The notes under the pieces: generated by a model
The model's database searches: none
What the model saw: only the letters and a program-made list of their open reading frames with translations
What the model was told of the DNA's origin: nothing
Position numbers and translations under genes: made by a program
DNA from: Bacteroidota bacterium
GTDB taxonomy: Bacteria; Bacteroidota; Bacteroidia; B-17B0; B-17BO
Reading direction: 5' to 3'
NCBI GenBank assembly: GCA_025356715.1
Contig: JANXRU010000371.1
Coordinates: forward strand, 1-11,067
Length of the DNA: 11,067 nucleotides
Part shown: in pieces, positions 5,443-11,067 of the stretch
Layout: each line of letters begins with the position of its first letter
Numbering within the stretch: position 1 is the stretch's first letter

Positions 5443-8175
5443 TCAAGTTAATATTCTTTTGTGCAAATTATTGTTTTTTACTCCAAATTCTAAAATAGTA
5501 TCAATAAATTGATAAGGTTTGTACCCATTAATAGCAGCTTGATGATATATGCAAGTTGCGGGAGTCATACCTGGTAAAGAATTTACTTCAATAAAAATGA
5601 CGTCGATATGAGACACGTCATAAATACGAATAAAGGCATCAATACGGCAATAACCAACAACGTTAAGTACTTTGGCGGCAGCACCTAATGTTTCTTTTAC
5701 TTTATTGGATATTAATTGCCTTTCAATGGTATCTCTCGAATACCTTGCGGGCGTGATGTTTTGACCCTGACCAGCTAAAAATTTTTCTTCTAAACTTAAT
5801 ATTTCTCCACTAGCTAATGCTTCCGATGCTTCAAATACTTCGTACTCTATTTCTCCATTAGCATTAAATTTAGTGAGCATTCCACCAGTGATTTCTAAAA
5901 AGTGCTTAGCTTCATGCTTACTAATTAATTCTTCTACTAATAATACTTGCTTTTGAGGAAACTCTTCTTTGTCTTTTATGTGTAGTATTTCTGCGGATTT
6001 AGAATCAAACTCTTCCGTTGCCCTAAATATAAGGGTAGCAAAGGCTTCAAATTCTTCAAAACTTTTAATCAGCTTTACGGCACTACTACAACCGTCATCT
6101 ACAGGTTTTGCAATAATTGGAAAATGATACTCTGTTTGTAATTTTTGTTTTACAACGGTCTTATTGTTTTTCCATTCATCCTGAGTAATTAAACAATGTT
6201 TGGCTACTAAAAAGCCTGCATTTAAAAGGATTTCATTGGTTCTGTATTTGTCAATGGTAATAGAAGAACTTTCTGTTCCTGAGCCATTATAACTAATGCC
6301 TACTTTTTCTAATTGCTCCTGAATAGCACCATCTTCACCTGGACGGCCATGCAAGGCTATAAATACTTGTTTAACCAACTTAGACAAATCTTGGTAACTC
6401 AATAATTTAGGTTCAATTAAATTAGTTGGCGAACCGTATTTATCAGTGATGACATGACATTCATTAATGATTTCTTTAACAACCGGATGTATTTTCCAGT
6501 TATTTATTTTGTCTTTAATGTCATCTGCATTATCCTTTAAAAGCGCGTTAATTGGGATTTGATACATCAAATGATGATCATGGTCGCCAGTTAAAAACAC
6601 TGGTATAGGTGCATATTTATCAGATGAAAATAATTTTTCAAAAATATTTCTTCCACTTTCAACAGAGATATGTCTTTCAGAAGAGTAGCCGCCAAGTATC
6701 ACAGCTACAGGTGTTTTATTAGAGGATGTGTTTTTTTCTTGATGTAAAAATTCATCTAATTTATTTAAGATGAAATTATAAGTATGCGCTCCTTTACTAT
6801 CTTTAATACGTTTACTTAAAGAAGTACGAATAATATATGTTAGAAATTGAGAAGGTGTTAATCCAATTTCCGCAGCTTGATGAAAGAAAAAAGAAGAAGG
6901 CATCATTCCTGATGTTGTATTTGGATCATTTAAAAATACCTTTCCATCTTTACTCAAAAAGCCATCGATACGGGCATATACATCAAAACATAATTCGGTA
7001 AAAAGGCGTTCGCATTCTTTTCTAATCGTGTTAATATGTTCGTCGCTGGCATCAATGGGCGTTATTTTACGTGATAAGCCTGGTAAATATTTACTGCGGT
7101 AATCAAATAATTCCTTGCCTTTACGGATTTCCGTTGGAGGAAGTGCTATTACGTTATTGTGATTATCGGTATCTTCTAAAACAATACACGAAAATTCTTT
7201 ACCTTCTATAAATTGTTCAATAATAACGGTGCTTTCGCCATCAGTTGCTTCTAATACAAAACCTTCTGCTTTATTACTATTGTTGTTTAAAAACGTAATT
7301 AATTCATATTGGTTGTAGAATAATTGCACGCCTTCGTCTTGCTTAAAGGATAAAGCAGTGTTAATAGCAATAGGCATTCCTATGCCTTCTCTGATGTCAG
7401 AAAGTGTTCGTGTAAAATCTATTTTTTTAGCATCGGATAATTTTTTCCATTCGGCACTATCTATCCATTTAGTGAAAAATGCTTTTTCTACAGCGCCCAT
7501 AAAATGAGTTTCATGGTCTTCATTAAAAATGGAAATCCCTATGGATGAACCTTGATTGGCTGGTTTTATTACCATTGGAAAGCCTATCTCATTTTTTGCT
7601 TTTTCCCAAATGCCTTTTGTATTTCCACTAATCCAATTCGTTCTATCAATGGTAAAATACTTTGGACTATTAAATCCGGCACTAATCATTAATTTTTTTT
7701 GTACACTTTTATCAATACCAATGGCGCTTGGTAAGATACCGCTTCCTGAATATGGAATTTGCAAATATTCTAAAAGGCCTTGAATGCGGCCATCTTCGCC
7801 GTAAGGGCCATGTAATGCTAAAAATGCAAAATCAATTAGAGTAGGTAGTTGATTGATGCCTATTTTTTTTCCTATCTTTGAAATCAACTCGTCTTGTTGT
7901 TCTATGTTAAGTGCACCAAGGTTTTCGGCATAATATTGAAAGTCGATATTCGACGATGGAACAAATTCAACTGGCGGATAAAAATCACGAATAGTGCCTT
8001 TGTAAACAAAATTCCAATCTAATAAAACGATGTTCCCAAATGAATCAACAAATAATGGAATGGCTTCAAAAATAGATTTGTTGAGGTTATCATAAACCGT
8101 TCGCCCGCCGGCAAAAGAAATTTCACGCTCTTTAGAACGACCACCAAATAAGATTCCGATTTTTATTTTTTTCAT
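5443..8175 (-). CDS. Tandem double D-alanine--D-alanine ligase-like protein (two ATP-grasp modules)
   Basis: Two full ligase modules in one 910-residue chain; ordinary Ddl enzymes have about 300-370 residues and one module. Ddl joins two D-Ala with ATP for peptidoglycan precursors in the cytoplasm. Module 1 (about 5-455): GGRSKERE (E16), HGPYGEDG, IDKS, IKPANQGSS (K204, S210), IEQFIEGKEF (E320, E327), SKY (K362-Y363), ARID (R402, D404) and metal site D417/N419, where Glu is usual. Module 2 (about 489-898): GGYSSERH (E500), HGRPGEDG, IDKY, AKPVDDGCSS (K690, C696 where Ser is usual), VEELISKHE, EKF (K798-F799 where Tyr is usual), CRID (R844, D846) and E863/N865 in EVNSLPGMT. Both modules carry insertions, including about 90 residues at 217-312. 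The ATG at 8175 directly precedes the family's beta strand (KIGILFGG). The 149-nt gap to the upstream glycosyltransferase holds only a weak promoter-like match (8231-8205). Ligase family is sure; substrates of each module are not. Confidence 0.9.
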   Translation of the reverse strand: MKKIKIGILFGGRSKEREISFAGGRTVYDNLNKSIFEAIPLFVDSFGNIVLLDWNFVYKGTIRDFYPPVEFVPSSNIDFQYYAENLGALNIEQQDELISKIGKKIGINQLPTLIDFAFLALHGPYGEDGRIQGLLEYLQIPYSGSGILPSAIGIDKSVQKKLMISAGFNSPKYFTIDRTNWISGNTKGIWEKAKNEIGFPMVIKPANQGSSIGISIFNEDHETHFMGAVEKAFFTKWIDSAEWKKLSDAKKIDFTRTLSDIREGIGMPIAINTALSFKQDEGVQLFYNQYELITFLNNNSNKAEGFVLEATDGESTVIIEQFIEGKEFSCIVLEDTDNHNNVIALPPTEIRKGKELFDYRSKYLPGLSRKITPIDASDEHINTIRKECERLFTELCFDVYARIDGFLSKDGKVFLNDPNTTSGMMPSSFFFHQAAEIGLTPSQFLTYIIRTSLSKRIKDSKGAHTYNFILNKLDEFLHQEKNTSSNKTPVAVILGGYSSERHISVESGRNIFEKLFSSDKYAPIPVFLTGDHDHHLMYQIPINALLKDNADDIKDKINNWKIHPVVKEIINECHVITDKYGSPTNLIEPKLLSYQDLSKLVKQVFIALHGRPGEDGAIQEQLEKVGISYNGSGTESSSITIDKYRTNEILLNAGFLVAKHCLITQDEWKNNKTVVKQKLQTEYHFPIIAKPVDDGCSSAVKLIKSFEEFEAFATLIFRATEEFDSKSAEILHIKDKEEFPQKQVLLVEELISKHEAKHFLEITGGMLTKFNANGEIEYEVFEASEALASGEILSLEEKFLAGQGQNITPARYSRDTIERQLISNKVKETLGAAAKVLNVVGYCRIDAFIRIYDVSHIDVIFIEVNSLPGMTPATCIYHQAAINGYKPYQFIDTILEFGVKNNNLHKRILT

Positions 8176-8324
8176 AGAAGAACGCCTTTGTTTTGTTTAA
8201 CTCTTGAATATAATCCCATGAGTTTAAACAACTTTTTAATTAAGTCTTAAAGTTAAGAGAGGATTAGCTGAATGCTATATTGTATAAAAGAAACTATGAA
8301 CTAAGGTCTGTTGAAAATGACGTA

Positions 8325-9350
8325 TTAAGCACGTTTAATAATTTCACTAAATGTTTTTAATCCTTTAATAAAATGAAGGTAAACGATGTTCTTTTTAAAT
8401 ATACCAGAATCTGTATGTATGAATTTTGGTATGGCTTTCATGGCTTTTCGTTTTTTTAGAGTTGATTGTAATTGAGCATAAAATGAAAAATGCGCTTTAA
8501 TTACGGCTATAAAATGACTTCCTTTTCCTTCTATTAAAAACTTAAAAGCGGCTACGCCATCCAGTATCATCCGATAAATAATTTTAAAAAATAGAAAGCT
8601 AGGAGATGAATTTTTAGTAAGAGTGGTTAAATTATTTCTGAAATTTAAAAAGGTTTTAGTTGGACTTAATTTATGCAGAGTGCCTCCGCCAACATGATAT
8701 ACGATGGATTTTGGCTCTACGTAAATTTGATACCCAATGTTTCTTAAACGCCAGCATAAATCTATTTCTTCCATATGCGCAAAATAATCGTTGTCAAATC
8801 CACCTACTTTCCAAAAGGCGTCAGATCGAATAAATAGGCATGCGCCTGTTGCCCAAAATACTTCCATGGAGTCATTATATTGATTTGTATCTTCTTCTAA
8901 GTCATTAAAAATTCTTCCTCTACAAAATGGATAGCCATAGGTATCAATAAAACCACCAGAAGCTCCAGCATATTCAAATAAATGACGCTTATGAAAATCT
9001 AAAATTTTAGGTTGGCAGGCAGCAATATTTTTATTTAAATCCATTAACGTAATAATGGGTTCTAACCAATTTGGAGTTACTTCCACATCGGAATTTAAAA
9101 GAACATAATATTCAGCTTGAACTTGTTTTAAAGCAGTGTTGTAGCCCTTTGCGAAACCATCATTATGTGGGTTTTGGATAATTATTACTTCCGGAAAATT
9201 CGATTTTAAATATGAAACACTAGTATCAGTGGAATGATTATCAGCTACAATAATTTGCGCAATAGAAGAATATTTAATAACAGTCGGCAAAAATTGTTCT
9301 AAGAACTTTTGTCCATTCCAGTTTAAAACAACAACGGCGATCTTCTTCAA
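8325..9350 (-). CDS. GT2-family glycosyltransferase (rhamnosyltransferase-like)
   Basis: A 341-residue inverting glycosyltransferase of the GT-A fold, expected at the cytoplasmic face of the membrane, moving a sugar from a nucleotide donor to a growing surface glycan. Visible motifs are VVLNWNG (7-13), VADNHSTD (35-42, nucleotide binding), NSDVEV (86-91, the DXD-type metal site), HMEEIDLCWR (192-201, the catalytic acid region), YHVGGGT (218-224) and FRNN (237-240). The last 90 residues have two short hydrophobic stretches that may attach it to the membrane. The start is the TTG at 9350. It gives the family's usual beginning (MKKIAVVVLNWNG), no ATG is available, and the same frame has a stop (9362-9360) four codons earlier. 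That stop ends the upstream GWxTD gene, so the genes are 9 bp apart and probably translationally coupled. Donor and acceptor sugars cannot be deduced. Confidence 0.93.
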   Translation of the reverse strand: MKKIAVVVLNWNGQKFLEQFLPTVIKYSSIAQIIVADNHSTDTSVSYLKSNFPEVIIIQNPHNDGFAKGYNTALKQVQAEYYVLLNSDVEVTPNWLEPIITLMDLNKNIAACQPKILDFHKRHLFEYAGASGGFIDTYGYPFCRGRIFNDLEEDTNQYNDSMEVFWATGACLFIRSDAFWKVGGFDNDYFAHMEEIDLCWRLRNIGYQIYVEPKSIVYHVGGGTLHKLSPTKTFLNFRNNLTTLTKNSSPSFLFFKIIYRMILDGVAAFKFLIEGKGSHFIAVIKAHFSFYAQLQSTLKKRKAMKAIPKFIHTDSGIFKKNIVYLHFIKGLKTFSEIIKRA

Positions 9351-9359
9351 AATAAATGA

Positions 9360-10841
9360 TTAACGTGGGTTATTGAAATTTTCGTCCGCATTATTACCGT
9401 ATGTATTCATAGGTTTTGTGTCATCCACATTTTGCGTTTGCTGAGAGCGATTAACTAGTTTAAATCGCCACTTTTCATCATTTATTTCGCCGCGGACTTC
9501 ACTATGAATTAGTTTATAACAATTATCAGCAATAGCAAAATTTACAAAAATAAATTTTTTATTACTAAAAAATTTACCAGTTGTTTTATCAAATATTCGA
9601 TAATATTGCCATATTTCATATGGATAAGAATTTGCTTCACTATTTATTTGATTTCTTTGGTCAGGTTTTCCATATTGTAAATAAACTCGTCCACGGTCTG
9701 TATAATAGCCTTTTTGTTTACCACATTTTAAAAGTGCGTTTGCTTCTAATACCGATTTGTAATACGTATACCATGTTTTTAGGGGATCTATACTATCGCC
9801 TGCTTCTTTTTTCCAATAATCAACACAATAACTCCTCATTAAATTAGGATCTTTTTTTACAATTTGTACTTGCTGCCATTCGCGCTCTTTTGTAGTAGAG
9901 CGTGGCCATAAACATTCAATAAATTGTTTTAAAGAATCTTGAGATTGAAAAAGATTAAAAAAGTCTTCAATTGTTTTTACTTTATTTTCCGCTTTTTGAA
10001 CTAAAGTTTGGTCTATAGCGTCGCTTTGGCGTTGAAAAAACCATTTTTTTTGTGATTGAACTTTATTTAATGAATCTTTTACTTCAATTACTAAATTATA
10101 ATTTCCGGTTGGTAATTGAGTAATATCAAATTGATTTAGTAAAGGGTTTACTTTTTGAGAATTTTGTTTTTGAAAACCAGAAAATGTATTGAGTCTAGCA
10201 GCTGTTTCACTGTTTTCGATATAGTAGGTATATACAAACTTAGAAACTTTTCCGAACGCTGAATCTGCATTGTATGTTTCGTAATAAAACTTTAGTGAAT
10301 TCTGAGTTTTGGGATAATAATTAATTGTATAAGGAATTAAATCATATCCATTTTTAGAAAGGGTAGTAGGCGAATTCGTTTTGTTAAATGATTCTAATAT
10401 CTGAATATCGGAATTACATATTTTTTGGTTTCGATTGAAATTGATGTTGATTTTTTCTGAATGTGTCGTTTTTTTATCTGGAATTGCATTGTCTATAATA
10501 GTAAACTCCAGAACATATTGGCCGTTTGAAAGTGAAAATCTCTGATTATCTATAAAAGAAGGCATTTGAAGGGAGTCGCTTACTTTTGGGCTTAGCAAAT
10601 TGTAATTAGACGATTTAATCACTTCCGTGCCCTTTAAAATTCTCCAAGATATATTAATATTAGCTTGATAACTACCAGTAATAGGCTTGTATTTAACCGT
10701 ATTTCCTGAGATTGTTAAATAAGTTTCCAGATAGGGCTTAGCGCTTGGTGAAGAAAAGGTAGCATAATTAAAATACACGGTAACGTTTGCTATTATTGAG
10801 GAAGATAGGCAAACAAGACAAATAAAGAGAAAGCGTATCAT
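9360..10841 (-). CDS. GWxTD domain-containing secreted protein
   Basis: The ATG at 10841 is chosen over an upstream in-frame TTG (10877) because it begins a normal signal peptide (MIRFLFICLVCLSSSIIA, cleavage expected after the last Ala), giving 493 residues. The Cys in it lacks the small -1 residue of a lipobox, so export as a soluble or periplasmic protein is more likely than as a lipoprotein. The mature start (NVTVYFNYATFSSP) and the C-terminal block GYYTDRGRVYLQYGKPD (378-394) followed by YPYEIWQYY identify the GWxTD family of Bacteroidota, here with Tyr for the Trp of GWxTD. The middle holds several beta-sandwich-like stretches (about 50-140 and 180-270) and a helical part (about 280-375). 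The last 35 residues are Asn/Gln-rich. The function of the family is not established. It is the first gene of a probable operon with the GT2 gene 9 bp downstream, which suggests an envelope or surface-glycan role. Confidence 0.85.
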   Translation of the reverse strand: MIRFLFICLVCLSSSIIANVTVYFNYATFSSPSAKPYLETYLTISGNTVKYKPITGSYQANINISWRILKGTEVIKSSNYNLLSPKVSDSLQMPSFIDNQRFSLSNGQYVLEFTIIDNAIPDKKTTHSEKININFNRNQKICNSDIQILESFNKTNSPTTLSKNGYDLIPYTINYYPKTQNSLKFYYETYNADSAFGKVSKFVYTYYIENSETAARLNTFSGFQKQNSQKVNPLLNQFDITQLPTGNYNLVIEVKDSLNKVQSQKKWFFQRQSDAIDQTLVQKAENKVKTIEDFFNLFQSQDSLKQFIECLWPRSTTKEREWQQVQIVKKDPNLMRSYCVDYWKKEAGDSIDPLKTWYTYYKSVLEANALLKCGKQKGYYTDRGRVYLQYGKPDQRNQINSEANSYPYEIWQYYRIFDKTTGKFFSNKKFIFVNFAIADNCYKLIHSEVRGEINDEKWRFKLVNRSQQTQNVDDTKPMNTYGNNADENFNNPR

Positions 10842-10914
10842 ATTTGGTAATTTATGAAGTTGCGTGGGGATGTACAACGGTATAAATATAATTAAAAAAT
10901 ATTAATTTTTTTTA

Positions 10915-10943
10915 TTGTGGAATTAAAAAAAATAGTATTTTTG
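10915..10943 (+). promoter_or_regulatory. Promoter of tRNA-Ser, Bacteroidota sigma type
   Basis: TTG (10915-10917), an 18-nt spacer and TATTTTTG (10936-10943) match the Bacteroidota -33/-7 consensus (TTG and TAnnTTTG) without a mismatch at the -7 element. The expected start point falls one to a few bases before the mature 5' end of the tRNA at 10952. Confidence 0.75.
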
Positions 10944-10951
10944 CCCTCTCT

Positions 10952-11039
10952 GGAGAAATGGCAGAGTGGTCGATTGCGGCAGTCTTGAAAACTGTTGAAC
11001 CGTGAGGTTCCTGGGGTTCGAATCCCTATTTCTCCGCCA
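10952..11039 (+). tRNA. tRNA-Ser (anticodon UGA)
   Basis: All arms can be folded. The acceptor stem is GGAGAAA (10952-10958) with TTTCTCC (11029-11035), discriminator G at 11036 and an encoded CCA at 11037-11039. The anticodon stem is GCAGT/ACTGT around the loop CTTGAAA, giving anticodon TGA at 10986-10988, which reads UCA and related Ser codons. A long type II variable arm, GAACC-GTGA-GGTTC, is typical of tRNA-Ser. The T arm has the TTCGAAT loop. It is divergent from the GWxTD gene. Confidence 0.97.
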
Positions 11040-11067
11040 AATGGCTACCATTTAAAACTAAAACCCT

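Noticed and set aside
7556..7783. Plus-strand frame of 75 codons inside the tandem ligase gene
   Set aside because: Antisense to conserved ligase motifs, with no supporting signal.
8205..8231. Promoter-like TTG-N16-TATATTCA before the tandem ligase gene
   Set aside because: Two mismatches to the -7 consensus and a short spacer in AT-rich DNA; not strong enough to list as a promoter.
8245..8258. Small inverted repeat TCTTAA-AG-TTAAGA after the glycosyltransferase gene
   Set aside because: Only 6-bp AT-rich arms with a 2-nt centre and no T-run; too weak for a terminator or operator call.
9581..9847. Plus-strand frame of 88 codons inside the GWxTD gene
   Set aside because: Antisense shadow over the conserved C-terminal block of the secreted protein.
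11039..11053. Hairpin AAATGG-CTA-CCATTT after the tRNA
   Set aside because: A 6-bp stem sharing a base with the CCA end and no following T-run; the window ends before any real terminator could be judged.

Overview
The window looks like a chromosomal segment of a low-GC Bacteroidota (Flavobacteriales/Sphingobacteriales-like) bacterium. Several things point there: the strong AT bias; a Bacteroidota-type promoter (TTG, 18 bp, TATTTTTG) before a tRNA; poor Shine-Dalgarno signals; a K+-dependent flavobacterial-type membrane pyrophosphatase; a fused alpha/beta 2-oxoacid dehydrogenase E1; and a GWxTD-family secreted protein. I see no mobile element, CRISPR array or phage gene.

Layout. Positions 1-2483 (+) hold the 3' part of a membrane-bound pyrophosphatase gene (hppA) that continues in frame, through a short Cys-rich linker, into a complete YceI-like domain. 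A perfect hairpin at 2502-2533 sits between this gene and the convergent 2556-4649 (-) gene, a single-chain E1alpha-E1beta 2-oxoacid dehydrogenase. Upstream of that gene lie a candidate promoter and then the terminator of a small unrecognised gene (4811-5248, -). That gene has an odd upstream region (5283-5451) with nine GTTAA words, four of them spaced exactly 11 bp apart, next to a 23-bp near-perfect palindrome.

Positions 5443-8175 (-) encode a 910-residue protein made of two complete D-Ala-D-Ala ligase-like modules in tandem, whose active sites differ in complementary ways. It is preceded by a GT2 glycosyltransferase (8325-9350, -, TTG start) and a GWxTD-family secreted protein (9360-10841, -), which are separated by only 9 bp and are probably one operon. 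The right edge carries a divergent tRNA-Ser(UGA) with encoded CCA and a good promoter.

Themes. Most of the right half concerns the cell envelope: a peptidoglycan-precursor type ligase, a sugar transferase and an exported protein. The left half concerns energy metabolism: PPi-driven ion pumping and 2-oxoacid oxidation. The observations most worth following are the pump-YceI fusion, whose topology would put YceI in the periplasm; the tandem ligase with a Tyr-to-Phe change in module 2 at the position known to govern peptide versus depsipeptide formation; and the 11-bp phased GTTAA array.
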